A DNA stretch of 64,000 nt from JAWLHU01 sp041690255 (GCA_041690255.1 JAWLHU010000011.1:124001-188000); one strand, 5' to 3'. Positions 39,066-48,970 are shown, counted from the first letter of the stretch. Numbers and translations are program-made. Notes: generated by a model from the sequence alone, not told the origin.

Positions 39066-42000
39066 GATCGTTGACGGAATTGTACACGCCGTCGGGGCTC
39101 TTCACAGACCAGGACGGCGATGGACTGCCCGACGGGTTCGGCTGTCGGTTTGTGGTGGGCCGGACCCCCGGTGCCATTGACGTGGCCGCCCGGCTCGGAC
39201 TGGAGTCGGCGGCCTTTTCACCTGGCTTCGCCGTGGCGGGCGGTGAGGGTCTGATCCCCTTCCCGACCCCCCGCACCGTGCCGGTCCTCTTCGGACCGGA
39301 GAACCCCTTCTGTCCGGCCTTGCGCATGGAGCCCGGCTCCGGTGTGGTCGCCCTGACAGCCGAGGGCGTGGTGGTCTCCGGCGCCGACGCCGACGCCGGT
39401 CTGATGGCTGCACGCTGGCTGGCATCCACCTTTCCGTACGCCGCTCCCGGCGGCCCCCTCCTGAGCGAGATGGCCGAAGGGCTGCCGGTTCGGGTGGTCC
39501 ACCTCCATGAGGGGAGGGTCTTCGCGATCGAGTGCGAGGAGACCCCGACCACAGCGGCGGCCGGCAAGGTGGATCTGATCGGCGCTCCCCCGGAGCCCCC
39601 CTTCCGGGCCGATGTGCCAGGCGACCTGCCCCCGCCGGGGCCGGACCGGCTCTTCACCGTCGATGGCCTCCTTGGTTCCAGCGACTCCGCTCAGGTGGAC
39701 CGGACCCACTGGCAGGTGGTGGTCCCGCCCTCGGTGACGGCGGAGGAGATTGCTGCCCTCTGTGAGTTGGCGGCCCGCGTGGGCGTTGAGTCGACCGGTC
39801 TGCGCTTCCCGGTGGCGGTGGAGCAGGCGGAGCCGGGCGCCAAGCAGGTGTTGCTCTCCGCAGAGCCACCGGCAGAGCCCCTTTGGCGGTATGACTATCC
39901 CCCGGCGGGGGCCGACATCGCATGGACAGCGGAGGGGCTGGTCGTGAGTGGCTCTCCGGCGGGGCGGGCCGACATGATCCGCTTTATGGCAGCGGAGTTC
40001 GGCCTTGTGGACCGTGTCCACGCCACCCTCTTCACCCGGCGGGCCAACCTGCCCGCGACGCCGGTGGAGCGGGACGAGCCGGTCTTCGATCTCAGCCTCG
40101 CCCTGGACTGGGAGGTGGATCGGCTCCGCCAGACCTGGCAGAGCGACGTTCTTCCACGGCTCCAGTCCAACGCACCAGCCCACGTGACCCTGAGGCTGAG
40201 CGAACCCCTCGCCGTGCGGCAGGCGGTCGGTCTTGAACTGCAGAGCACCCTGTCGCCGGGCTCTACGGTGCGCGTCCAGTCAGCCTACAAGCAGGGCTTC
40301 CACTGGCTGGAGGAGGAGGTGCTCCCTCGCCTGCAGGGCCTGCAGAGCCTGCAGGGCCTGAGCCGGGTCGAGGTGGTCGCTCCGCGGTTTGATGCGGCCT
40401 CCGTACCCTCGGCTGATCCGGGCGCCCCCCCGCTGGAGATGGAGATCCGCTGGCTTCAGGAACTCTATCCCGCCGATGAACTCCTGGCCCACCGGTTGGG
40501 GCTGCCCGTCACGGTCACCCTGGGGGATGACATGAGGAGCGACTATCGCCTCACCGCCTACGATTCCGGCGGCCAGGTCCTGCATCAGGAAGGATTCACC
40601 CCGTCCTTCACCGCACAGGCGTACCTGCAGGAGTTCCCACAGCGCGGGCGGGTGCATCCGCCTACGGGCTGGCTCCGGGTCGAGCAGTCGGGTCAGGTCT
40701 TACTGGAACAGGTCGTTCAGACTGACGCAGAGGCGCTCTGGGCCGCCTATCAGACCCGGGTTCTCCCGGCCCTGCGGGGGTACCTGTTCGAGGCATTCGG
40801 TCCGGCTCCCGATCCCGCCGAGCAGCCCTTCTTCGGCGCCCTGGTGGTCGAGGCGGCGCTGAGCGAGGATGATCGGCGCCTGGGGATTCGGGAGGAGCAG
40901 ATCTCCCCGCTGGACGCGCTCCATGAGGACCTCTACTTCTATACCCTCGATTATCTGAATGAGTTAGGCCTCAGCCTGGCCGGCAAGGGCTACGCAGCCC
41001 CGGGCGCCGTGGAGCCATGGGTCCGCCACACGGACTCCGGCCCGTATATGCGGGTCCGGCTGTACCCCACGGCCGCAGGTGGCCCGCCCGAGTTGGCCAG
41101 GCACCTGCCCGACGAGGCGGCCGTCCTGCCCGAGCCGGCCCCGGGCATCCCCCGGGACGTCGTGATCGGGCCGGACCAACTGCCGCCCTACCTCGCCCAT
41201 CTGGCCACGCTTCAGGGCGTGAGGGTCTGGCGGGCGGGCCTTTCCTTCGGCGGGCGCCCCACCTGGGCGCTTAGCGTCACCGCTCCCACAGCGGGGCGCA
41301 TCGCTCCGCCGCAGAAGCTCTCTGCCTGGCGCCCCACCCTGCTTGTCAACGCCCGGCGCCATGCGAACGAGGTCTCATCGACCAACTCGATCCTCCGACT
41401 GGCTGAACTGGCGGCTACCGGAGACCTGTCACGGCGGGTCAACCTGGTCCTCAGCCCCATGGAGAATGCCGACGGAGCCGCCGTTCACTACGCCATGATG
41501 CGGGAGCACCCGAACTGGAAGCTCCACGCCGCCCGCTTCAACGCCGCCGGCGTCGACTTTGGGTTCGACTGCTTCTCCCCCAACCCCCGCTTCGGCGAGA
41601 GCCGGACGCTCCCCACGCTCTGGCGAGCCTTTCTGCCCGACGTCGTCCTGGACGATCACGGCTATCCCTCGCACGAGTGGGTTCAGCCCTTCTCCGGCTG
41701 GAACTCGCCCCCGTACTTCCCCACCTCCTGGTGGATGCCCAACGCCCTGATCTACGGGATCTTCCGGTGGATGGATCCCGACCGGTACCCCGCGAACCAC
41801 GCCGTTCAGGAGCGGATCCGAGACGCTTTGGCTGAGCGCCTGACCGGCGACCGGGAGATCGAGTCGTACACCCGGACCCTGCTGGACCGTTACGTGACCT
41901 ACGGCCAGCGCTACGTGCCGGGCAAGTTCCCGCTGGAACAGCACAAGGGCTTTATCTCCCTCACCCGCCGCACGGCCGACGGCCCCGAGGCAAGGACCTT

Positions 42001-42229
42001 CGTGGGTCGCTTCCCGCAGATCACGGCGGCGGAACTGGTGACCGAGGTGCCCGATGAGACCGCCCAGGGCGAGTACCTGGCGCTTTGCGCCCGGGCCCAT
42101 CTGGAGGGGGACCTGGCGGTCCTCAGCGTCTTGACCGCCAAGCCGCAACCCGTCATCCGCCGGTTCTGGATGGACCCGCAGGGCGGCCAGTGGATCCAGG
42201 TCGGGCGCGAGCGGCCGGTCCAAGTGTAG
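39062..42229 (+). CDS. Very large M14-type metallocarboxypeptidase-like protein
   Basis: 1055 aa. The M14-like catalytic part is near residues 760-950. NARRHANEVSSTNSILRL gives the HxxE zinc ligands, SPMENADGA follows, and LDDHGYPSHEW gives the third His. The N-terminal ~750 residues are unusual: an early TDQDGDGLPDGF (EF-hand/calcium-like loop), then repeated mixed alpha/beta blocks of S-layer or sugar-binding character, not identified. No signal peptide is visible. ATGA overlap with glpP indicates coupling. A Leu/Gln repeat (RLQGLQSLQGLSR, near 425) is present. Confidence 0.75.
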   Translation: MRSLTELYTPSGLFTDQDGDGLPDGFGCRFVVGRTPGAIDVAARLGLESAAFSPGFAVAGGEGLIPFPTPRTVPVLFGPENPFCPALRMEPGSGVVALTAEGVVVSGADADAGLMAARWLASTFPYAAPGGPLLSEMAEGLPVRVVHLHEGRVFAIECEETPTTAAAGKVDLIGAPPEPPFRADVPGDLPPPGPDRLFTVDGLLGSSDSAQVDRTHWQVVVPPSVTAEEIAALCELAARVGVESTGLRFPVAVEQAEPGAKQVLLSAEPPAEPLWRYDYPPAGADIAWTAEGLVVSGSPAGRADMIRFMAAEFGLVDRVHATLFTRRANLPATPVERDEPVFDLSLALDWEVDRLRQTWQSDVLPRLQSNAPAHVTLRLSEPLAVRQAVGLELQSTLSPGSTVRVQSAYKQGFHWLEEEVLPRLQGLQSLQGLSRVEVVAPRFDAASVPSADPGAPPLEMEIRWLQELYPADELLAHRLGLPVTVTLGDDMRSDYRLTAYDSGGQVLHQEGFTPSFTAQAYLQEFPQRGRVHPPTGWLRVEQSGQVLLEQVVQTDAEALWAAYQTRVLPALRGYLFEAFGPAPDPAEQPFFGALVVEAALSEDDRRLGIREEQISPLDALHEDLYFYTLDYLNELGLSLAGKGYAAPGAVEPWVRHTDSGPYMRVRLYPTAAGGPPELARHLPDEAAVLPEPAPGIPRDVVIGPDQLPPYLAHLATLQGVRVWRAGLSFGGRPTWALSVTAPTAGRIAPPQKLSAWRPTLLVNARRHANEVSSTNSILRLAELAATGDLSRRVNLVLSPMENADGAAVHYAMMREHPNWKLHAARFNAAGVDFGFDCFSPNPRFGESRTLPTLWRAFLPDVVLDDHGYPSHEWVQPFSGWNSPPYFPTSWWMPNALIYGIFRWMDPDRYPANHAVQERIRDALAERLTGDREIESYTRTLLDRYVTYGQRYVPGKFPLEQHKGFISLTRRTADGPEARTFVGRFPQITAAELVTEVPDETAQGEYLALCARAHLEGDLAVLSVLTAKPQPVIRRFWMDPQGGQWIQVGRERPVQV

Positions 42230-42293
42230 CCCCACGTTGGGCTTCATCTCGGGGGCTGAGGTTGAGCCAGTGGTCATAGAAGATGGAGAAAGC

Positions 42294-42325
42294 AAAGGCC
42301 AGGGGCTCGCGTGCCCCTGGCCTTT
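42294..42325. terminator. Bidirectional terminator
   Basis: AAAGGCCAGGGGC / GCCCCTGGCCTTT, 13-bp perfect stem, 6-nt loop, between convergent genes. Confidence 0.9.
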
Positions 42326-42329
42326 GACC

Positions 42330-42773
42330 TTACCGAATCCGGTTCCGCGATGGATCCGGGAAGGAGTGGTACCGCTGGGTGCCGCCCTCCAGCCAGTGCG
42401 TCAGCGGCTCGAGCCACGGGCGCCACCGAATGTACTGGGCAATCTCCCCGATCGGTACCCACTTCACCCCATAGATCTCGCCGGGGCGGGGCGCCAGGGT
42501 CCCACCGACCAGCTTCGCGGCGAAGAAGAACTGAACCAGATGCTCCCTTGCCTCGAGGTTGCGGAACTCGGTAATGAAGGCCAGGTCGCCTACATCGACC
42601 TTGAGTCCGGTCTCCTCGAGCACCTCACGCACGGCGGTCTCCGCCAGCAGTTCACCGGGCTCCCAATGACCCTTGGGCAGTCCCCAATGCCCCCGGCGGT
42701 TCCGAATCAAGAGGATTGAGCCCTTGTTCAAAACGAGGCCGCCGGCCGAGAGGTGCCGTCGCAGATATTGCAT
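42330..42773 (-). CDS. Nudix hydrolase
   Basis: 147 aa. Complete Nudix box, G(x5)E(x7)REVLEETG: it starts at GHWEPGE, followed by REVLEETGLKV near residues 49-59. ATG 42773 (MQYLRRHLSAGG) has GAGAGGTG 5 nt upstream. Hydrolyses a nucleoside-diphosphate-linked substrate such as ADP-ribose, Ap4A or oxidised nucleotide. Monocistronic. Confidence 0.92.
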   Translation of the reverse strand: MQYLRRHLSAGGLVLNKGSILLIRNRRGHWGLPKGHWEPGELLAETAVREVLEETGLKVDVGDLAFITEFRNLEAREHLVQFFFAAKLVGGTLAPRPGEIYGVKWVPIGEIAQYIRWRPWLEPLTHWLEGGTQRYHSFPDPSRNRIR

Positions 42774-42934
42774 GGCTACACCTCTCCAGTTTCTGTGGCC
42801 TATAACGTCCATCATACTATGACAGGTTAACGCCATCAAGCGATTGGGCAGAGAAGAGCACGCCAATGGCAGGAGAATCTGCCATTTCGATCGAAACATA
42901 TGTTCGGTGAGTATCGTCTTGAGGAGGATGACCC

Positions 42935-43342
42935 ATGGGCAGGTATGATGGAACACGTTGGGGCGACCTGGTCCGGTTTCAGAACAGCGGTGCCCCTGGG
43001 GAGGACGGTCTTGCCGGTCTGACGCTGGAAGAGAAAGTGCTGGATCTGGCGGCGTCGCTCAGCAAGGACGCCGGTTATTTCGCCAGCCGGGCACAGCGCT
43101 ACTTTCACCACCGCCGCCAGCTCCCGTGGGCAGGCGAGGTGCCACCAGAGCAACTGCTGGCAGAGATGCGCCGTTCCCTTGCCTACGTGCTGGGGCACGT
43201 GATCAACGCAGCGCATCATTTGGACGCCGACCTGCTGCAGGAGTTTGCCGACTGGAGCGCAGAGATCAACGCGATCCTGCCCGAAGCGCCCTACGATCCT
43301 GAATCTGATAGATCGGAGACGGGCGCACCGAACTCCGGGTAG
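42935..43342 (+). CDS. Small helical protein, unknown (weak MazG-like character)
   Basis: 135 aa. Starts behind GAGGAGGATGACCC, a clear binding site. The middle is all helical (LTLEEKVLDLAASLSKDAGY, RRSLAYVLGHVINAAHHLDA, LLQEFADWSAEINAI). The spacing of Glu/Asp/His residues faintly recalls MazG/all-alpha NTP pyrophosphatases, but the full metal motif is not visible. Divergent from the Nudix gene. Confidence 0.6.
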   Translation: MGRYDGTRWGDLVRFQNSGAPGEDGLAGLTLEEKVLDLAASLSKDAGYFASRAQRYFHHRRQLPWAGEVPPEQLLAEMRRSLAYVLGHVINAAHHLDADLLQEFADWSAEINAILPEAPYDPESDRSETGAPNSG

Positions 43343-43376
43343 TCGCCTGAATGGGTGGGCCTTCAACATGCGCCAG

Positions 43377-43406
43377 ACGCCCCCGCGACCGCATCGGAGG
43401 GGGCGT
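43377..43406 (+). terminator. Hairpin after the 42935-43342 gene
   Basis: ACGCCCCC / GGGGGCGT, 14-nt loop, without U-run. Confidence 0.5.
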
Positions 43407-43427
43407 TGCCGTTGAGAGGGCGAGGTT

Positions 43428-43443
43428 TGTCGAGTTCTCGACA
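43428..43443. promoter_or_regulatory. Perfect palindrome upstream of the ABC exporter operon
   Basis: TGTCGAGTTCTCGACA, 7-bp arms around TT. Size and placement (~130 nt before the first ABC gene) suit a dimeric repressor operator, for example MarR or TetR type. Confidence 0.55.
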
Positions 43444-43570
43444 TACTCAAGAAACTAATGTCCGTTAATTGCGAACCCCATTGACCTTGCGGTATCCGAA
43501 GGGATATCGTTGTGGGGTGCGGAATCTCTCTGTGTCATGTGAGGACTCAAGTGCGTCTGTAGTGCTGGGG

Positions 43571-45409
43571 ATGAAAGAGGGGAAAAGGCCTTTGTCGGTT
43601 TTCGCTAAGCTGAAGCGGTTCTACATGCCCTATATATGGTGGGGAATTGCTTCCGTCATCTCTATGGGTTTTCTGACCGCCGCAGGCCTGGTTCGGCCCT
43701 GGCTCTTGGAGCAGTTGATCGACCGGGTTATCGAGGAGAGCAAGTTCAACGAGCTGCCCTATTGGGCGCTGGCGGTCATTGCCGTGGCGCTGGTGCGCGC
43801 GGTCTTCAACTTCGGCCGGCAGTACTTGGGTCAGGTCTTTGGCCAGAACGCGACCTTCGACCTGCGCAACGCCATGTACGACAAGCTACAGTATCTCCAC
43901 TTCAAATTCTACGACAACGCCAGGACCGGTGACCTCATGTCCCGGGTGACGGCCGATACTGAGGCATTCCGCCAGTTCCTCTCCTTTGGTTTCGTCCACC
44001 TGGTGGACGTCATTTTCATGACGGTTTTCTCCCTGGTAGTCATGCTGGCCATGTCGGTCAAGCTCACCCTGGTTACGCTGGCCACCATGCCCTTCCTCCT
44101 GGTGGTCGTGTTGCGGTTCGAGCGGGTGGTTCACCCAGCCTTCACCCGGATCCGGGAGGCGCTGGCCAGCCTGACCACCGCCACGCAGGAGAACCTGAAC
44201 GGCATGCGGACGGTCAAGTCCTTCGCACGGGAGGGCTTCGAGGTCTCCAAATTCTCCAGCCGCAATCGGGACTATGTCGAGGCCAACCTGAGTGCGTCAA
44301 AACTCTGGGCCAGCTTCTTCCCCCTGATTGAACTCCTCTCCAACCTGGCGATCACGCTATTGCTCTGGTACGGCGGCTCTATGGTGCTGAAGGATGAACT
44401 CTCCCTCGGCAAGTTGGTCGCCTTCTTCAGCCTGATCTGGTACTGGATCTGGCCCATGCGAGAGGTCGGCTACCAGATCAACAACATGATCCAGGCGATC
44501 GCGTCAGGCGAGCGGCTTCTGGAGTTGCTGGAGCATCCGGTCGAGGTCAAGATGCCGGCTACCCCGGTTCCCATGCCCGACATGCGGGCTCATGTCCGGT
44601 TTGAAGATGTCACCTTCCAGTACGAGTCGCCCCGACCCGGGACCGACGAGATCTCCGACTTCCCGGCGCTGGCCGAGATCAACCTGGACGCCCCGCCCGG
44701 CTCGGTGATCGGTCTGATCGGCACGACCGGCTCCGGCAAGTCGTCCCTGGTCTCACTAATCACTCGCTTTTACGATGTCACCCGTGGTCGGGTCACCATT
44801 GACGGGGTCGATGTCCGGGAGATTGACCTGGTCGACCTGCGGCGCCAGGTCGGCGTGATCTTGCAGGAGACCTTCCTCTGGTCGGCGACGATCAAGGAGA
44901 ATATCGCCTATGGGCGCCGGTCCGCCACCATGGAGGAGATCATTCAGGCGGCGAGGTTGGCCCAGGCGCACGACTTCATTATGGAGACGCCGCTTGGCTA
45001 CGAGACCGTCGTTGGCGAGCGTGGTATGGGCCTCTCGGGCGGTCAGAAGCAGCGGATTGCCATCGCCCGGGCGATCCTGAACAACCCCCGCATCCTGATC
45101 CTGGACGATGCCACCGCCGCTGTGGACATGGAGACAGAGCACGAGATTCAGATCGCCCTGCGAAACCTCATGCAGGAGCGGACCACCTTTGTCATTGCCC
45201 ACCGCCTCTCCTCGGTCAAGCATGCCGACGAGATCCTCGTGCTGGAAGACGGCCGGGTGATCGAGCGCGGGACCCACGAACAACTTCTCGCCAGGGGCGG
45301 GGCCTACCGGGCGATCTACGAGATCCAGTTCAAGGACCGGGAGACCGAGATCTTGCGGGACGACCCCTACGGTCACGCGGCGGTCGCTGCGAATGGGGGT
45401 GAGCAGTAA
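43571..45409 (+). CDS. ABC exporter half-transporter, degenerate-site subunit
   Basis: About 612 aa: six-span type-IV exporter domain (20-320) and nucleotide-binding domain (345-600). Walker A GTTGSGKS (384-391), LSGGQ (488-492), Walker B ending LDDAT (511-515), so the catalytic Glu is Asp. Typical of the non-catalytic half of heterodimers such as BmrC/BmrD or TM287/288. ATG 43571 lacks a site; TTG 43592 has AGAGGGG 8 nt before it and may be the true start. Overlaps its partner by 1 nt. Confidence 0.92.
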   Translation: MKEGKRPLSVFAKLKRFYMPYIWWGIASVISMGFLTAAGLVRPWLLEQLIDRVIEESKFNELPYWALAVIAVALVRAVFNFGRQYLGQVFGQNATFDLRNAMYDKLQYLHFKFYDNARTGDLMSRVTADTEAFRQFLSFGFVHLVDVIFMTVFSLVVMLAMSVKLTLVTLATMPFLLVVVLRFERVVHPAFTRIREALASLTTATQENLNGMRTVKSFAREGFEVSKFSSRNRDYVEANLSASKLWASFFPLIELLSNLAITLLLWYGGSMVLKDELSLGKLVAFFSLIWYWIWPMREVGYQINNMIQAIASGERLLELLEHPVEVKMPATPVPMPDMRAHVRFEDVTFQYESPRPGTDEISDFPALAEINLDAPPGSVIGLIGTTGSGKSSLVSLITRFYDVTRGRVTIDGVDVREIDLVDLRRQVGVILQETFLWSATIKENIAYGRRSATMEEIIQAARLAQAHDFIMETPLGYETVVGERGMGLSGGQKQRIAIARAILNNPRILILDDATAAVDMETEHEIQIALRNLMQERTTFVIAHRLSSVKHADEILVLEDGRVIERGTHEQLLARGGAYRAIYEIQFKDRETEILRDDPYGHAAVAANGGEQ

Positions 45410-47304
45410 TGGCCATGGGAGAGTTACGGACGGCGAAAGAGCTGCACCACAGGGCGAAACCGGAGGCCGGTGAGAATGCGGAGCGGTTCCACTACAAGGA
45501 AGAGGTCGTCTTTGAGAAGCCCTTCGACTGGGCTCAGGCCCGGCGCCTTGGTGGTTTCCTGCTCCCCTACAAGGGCTGGATCGTTGCGGCCATCTTCATG
45601 ATGTTCGTGGCGACGGTCACCCGCCTGGCTGTACCGGCGATCATCGCCCAGGCGATTGACGTGGCCCTTTCCGATGGTGAGAAGCCGGCCTTGTGGGCCA
45701 GGTGGCTCATGGGCTACGAGAAGGGCGAGCGGCTGAATATCCTTGTCGTGATCATGGTCGTGGTCCACGTGCTCAACTGGATCGCCAACTCGCTGCGGAT
45801 CCGGTTCACGAACTACGTCGGCCAGAAGGCGCTCTACGACTTGCGGCAGGCGCTCTTCTCCCACGTGCAGACGCTTTCGCTCAAGTTCTTCGATGCCCGC
45901 CCCGCGGGCTCGATCCTCGTGCGGATCACGAACGATGTCAACTCGCTGCAGGATCTCTTCACCAACGGCATCATTGCCCTGCTACAGGATATCCTGACGC
46001 TGATCGGCATTATCGTGATCATGATGACCATGCACTTGCCACTGGCTTTAGTAGTTTTCGCCTTCCTGCCCTTCGTGCTGCTCGTGACCGGGCGGCTCCG
46101 CAACCAGGTGCGGCGGGGCTGGCAGACAGTCCGGGTGAAGCAGTCACGCCTTACCGCACACATTGCCGAAGCGATTCAGGGTGTGCGGGTTACCCAGGCC
46201 TTCCACCAGGAGGAGCCGAACAAGGACTTCTTCAGCGACATGAACGCCGACAACCGGTTCCACTGGTTGAATGTCCTTCGGCTCAACGCCTGGTTCAACC
46301 CGATCGTCGAGATCATGGCAGCGGTTGGGACCATGGTGATCTATTGGTACGGGACGCACGTTCTCCAGCAGGGAGCGATCACGGTCGGCGTGCTGGTCGC
46401 CTTTGTCACCTACCTGGGCCAGTTCTGGGAGCCGATCCAGCGATTGACCCAGCTCTACGGCCAGATCCTCGTCGCGATGGCCTCCAGCGAGCGAATCAGT
46501 GAGTACCTGGACACGAAGCCGACCGTCGCCGAAGATGAAGCGGCCAAGGCCCTGCCCCCGATCAAGGGCGCCGTGGAACTGGACAATGTCGTCTTCGCCT
46601 ACGAGAAGGGCCGGACCGCCCTGAACGGGGTGTCGCTCAAGATCGAGCCAGGTGAGACCGTGGCCCTGGTGGGCCACACCGGAGCCGGCAAGACCTCGAT
46701 CATCAACCTGCTGACCCGCTTCTACGACGTGCAGGAGGGATCGGTCCGGATCGACGGTCGCGATGTGCGTGAGGTCACCCTGGATTCGCTCCGTCGGCAG
46801 ATCAGCATCGTGCTGCAGGATACCTTTATCTTCAGCGGGACGATCATGGACAATATTCGTTTCGGGCGGCTGGAGGCCACGGACGATGAGGTGATTGCCG
46901 CAGCCAAGGCGGCGCGGGCTCACGAGTTCATTATGAAGATGCCCCAGGGCTACCAGACCGAGGTGAAGGAGCGGGGCGCCCGGCTCTCCATGGGCGAGCG
47001 GCAGTTGCTCAGCTTCGCTCGGGCGCTGCTGGCCGATCCGCGGATCCTGATCCTCGACGAGGCGACGGCCTCGATCGACACCAAGACCGAACTGCTGATT
47101 CAGGAGGCGCTGGGTAAGCTGCTGAAGGGGCGGACCTCCTTTGTGATCGCCCACCGGCTGTCCACGATCCGGGAGGCCGACAAGATCGTCGTCCTGGATC
47201 ACGGCAAGATCGTGGAGATAGGTGATCACGAATCGCTTATGGCCAAGCGGGGCATCTACCACGGCCTGATCCAGGCACAGTTCAAATTCTTCGAAGCTGT
47301 ATAG
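45409..47304 (+). CDS. ABC exporter half-transporter, catalytic subunit
   Basis: 631 aa with a ~40-residue charged N-terminal extension, six spans (50-350) and an ATPase domain. Walker A GHTGAGKT (422-429), Walker B with true catalytic Glu LDEAT (549-553), signature changed to LSMGE (526-530). The weak signature here and the LDDAT in its partner belong to the same composite site, as expected for a heterodimer with one degenerate site. Likely a multidrug or lipid exporter. Confidence 0.93.
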   Translation: MAMGELRTAKELHHRAKPEAGENAERFHYKEEVVFEKPFDWAQARRLGGFLLPYKGWIVAAIFMMFVATVTRLAVPAIIAQAIDVALSDGEKPALWARWLMGYEKGERLNILVVIMVVVHVLNWIANSLRIRFTNYVGQKALYDLRQALFSHVQTLSLKFFDARPAGSILVRITNDVNSLQDLFTNGIIALLQDILTLIGIIVIMMTMHLPLALVVFAFLPFVLLVTGRLRNQVRRGWQTVRVKQSRLTAHIAEAIQGVRVTQAFHQEEPNKDFFSDMNADNRFHWLNVLRLNAWFNPIVEIMAAVGTMVIYWYGTHVLQQGAITVGVLVAFVTYLGQFWEPIQRLTQLYGQILVAMASSERISEYLDTKPTVAEDEAAKALPPIKGAVELDNVVFAYEKGRTALNGVSLKIEPGETVALVGHTGAGKTSIINLLTRFYDVQEGSVRIDGRDVREVTLDSLRRQISIVLQDTFIFSGTIMDNIRFGRLEATDDEVIAAAKAARAHEFIMKMPQGYQTEVKERGARLSMGERQLLSFARALLADPRILILDEATASIDTKTELLIQEALGKLLKGRTSFVIAHRLSTIREADKIVVLDHGKIVEIGDHESLMAKRGIYHGLIQAQFKFFEAV

Positions 47305-47320
47305 GGCGGCATAAGAACGC

Positions 47321-47350
47321 AGAGGCAGTGGCCGGTTGGCCGCTGCCTCT
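47321..47350 (+). terminator. Terminator of the ABC operon
   Basis: AGAGGCAGTGGCC / GGCCGCTGCCTCT with loop GGTT (one G-U), then TCCCTTC. Confidence 0.8.
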
Positions 47351-47403
47351 TCCCTTCACCGCTGACTATGTGGAGCACATGGGCATGATTCCTACGGACA
47401 AGG

Positions 47404-48066
47404 TCATTTCCGGGCGATTACCGCCTGCCGTCTCTGGATCTCCCTGACCGTGCGATAGACCGCCAGTCCGGCTACGGAGATGCCGGTAAAGCGGTACATA
47501 TATGCGACCAGCGGCTGGCTTGTGTCGGTGCCCAACAGCACCCCATGAGCGAGGGCCATGACGAAAGCCACCAGGCTGAGCAGGTGGATCATCCGCCAGG
47601 TAGATGCGGCCATGCGGGACCGCAGGTAGGTGGTGACCGTTACCAGCAGGCCGAGGTAGAAGGTGAGAATGCCGAGGGAGACCAGCACCGGCTTGAAGGC
47701 CGAGAGCATTGGCACGGTGATCGCTGCCAGGGAGAAGGGGACGTAGGAGTCCCACAGGAGAATGACCGCGTGGAAGACGGTTGCATAGAGCGACCAGAGC
47801 GAGAGGTGTTCGTGGACGTCAAGGTTTGCCAGGGGGGCGGTGACCCCCTGCAGCATGCCCAGGGACTGGAGCAACCCCACGGCCACCGCGGTCCAGAGTA
47901 ATAGATAGGCAGTAATCCCCGAGGCCCGGGTCAGGTACCAGGGCTGAAGCCAGCGGGTCGGGTCCACCGGACTACCGGCCAGAAGCAGACCGGCCAGTCC
48001 GATCGCGACGACAAGGGTAACCAGCCCCGCCCAGGGGCGCCGGGGCGTTTTAGCGGGCGATTGCAT
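47404..48066 (-). CDS. Ferric-reductase-like transmembrane protein
   Basis: 220 aa, about six spans. Paired His residues are placed for two b-type hemes: DVHEHLSLW and VFHAVILLW in the middle, MIHLLSLV and LAHGVLLG later, as in the ferric reductase/MsrQ/YedZ group. ATG 48066 has GGAGGGAG 8 nt upstream and overlaps the ApbE stop by 17 nt. Probably carries electrons across the membrane to a flavinylated partner. Confidence 0.85.
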   Translation of the reverse strand: MQSPAKTPRRPWAGLVTLVVAIGLAGLLLAGSPVDPTRWLQPWYLTRASGITAYLLLWTAVAVGLLQSLGMLQGVTAPLANLDVHEHLSLWSLYATVFHAVILLWDSYVPFSLAAITVPMLSAFKPVLVSLGILTFYLGLLVTVTTYLRSRMAASTWRMIHLLSLVAFVMALAHGVLLGTDTSQPLVAYMYRFTGISVAGLAVYRTVREIQRRQAVIARK

Positions 48067-48970
48067 GACGCACTCCCTCCAGGCCTGGACTGAGGATCTG
48101 TTGACCGGTCTCCGTGACCAGCAGGCCGTGGGCTCGCTGGGAAGCAAGCAGCCCCATGGCCCCCTCCGGACCGAGGATGATGCACGCCTTGGCCAGCACG
48201 TCTGCCAGCAGGGCCGACGTGGCGAAGACCGTGGCGCTGACCAGTGGCGATTCACTTGGGCGCCCGGTCCGTGGGTCGATGAGATGATGACCGCCCTCCC
48301 AGCACCGACCCAATCTGGACGATGTGGCCACCGCTCCGGAGTGCAGGGCAAACCGGGCGATAGACTTGCTGGGCGAGAAGGGGTCCGACACGTTTACGTT
48401 CCAGGGAGATCTGTCCGCAGACGTCCAGAAGGCCATGTCCCCGCCTGCGTTGACCAGGCAGGAATCGGGTGCGCCGGACCGCTGCCGTTGCTCCCGACGC
48501 AGGCGGCGAATGACCAAGTCCACCGCGTACCCCTTCCCCATACCGCCCAGGTCAATCTCCACGCCAGGCGGCAGCCAGATTGCACCAGGCCCCAGTTGCA
48601 CCTCTCGCCAGCGCCCAGCCGGCTGCGCAGGCCGGATCGCGGTTGGGCCCAACTCGAAGGAGCGTCCGTAGCCGGTCGCAACCAGCGCTGGCAGGATGGT
48701 AGGGTCATAGATACCATCGGTCAGACGGGCGGCCCAGAGCGCCTTCCGGATAGCCTGATAGAGAAGCCGGGGCACCACCACCCAGCGCCCGGGCATCCCG
48801 TTTAGCTGGCAGAGTGGGCTGGCGGGGTCAAACCGGGTGAGGGTGGCCTCGAAGAGCCGAAACCACTGCTCCCAGTTCCGGCTGGAGCCGGCGATCTCGA
48901 CCCTGGTATTCATGGCCCGGAAGGTCTGCCGGGAGGGGCTAGGAGTGGCCGGTCGTGACTTCCTGGCCAT
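48050..48970 (-). CDS. apbE: FAD:protein FMN transferase
   Basis: 306 aa ApbE. Seen: FRAMNTRVEI, LTDGIYDPTI, EIDLGGMGKGYAVD, LVNAGGDMAF, HHLIDPRTGRP and the C-terminal ADVLAKACIILG. It attaches FMN to Thr/Ser of extracytoplasmic flavoproteins. No lipobox or clear signal peptide, so the location is uncertain. No FMN-binding-domain substrate is visible in the operon. The start at 48970 overlaps the upstream gene by 32 nt; ATG 48913 is an alternative. Confidence 0.92.
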   Translation of the reverse strand: MARKSRPATPSPSRQTFRAMNTRVEIAGSSRNWEQWFRLFEATLTRFDPASPLCQLNGMPGRWVVVPRLLYQAIRKALWAARLTDGIYDPTILPALVATGYGRSFELGPTAIRPAQPAGRWREVQLGPGAIWLPPGVEIDLGGMGKGYAVDLVIRRLRREQRQRSGAPDSCLVNAGGDMAFWTSADRSPWNVNVSDPFSPSKSIARFALHSGAVATSSRLGRCWEGGHHLIDPRTGRPSESPLVSATVFATSALLADVLAKACIILGPEGAMGLLASQRAHGLLVTETGQQILSPGLEGVRHAIAR

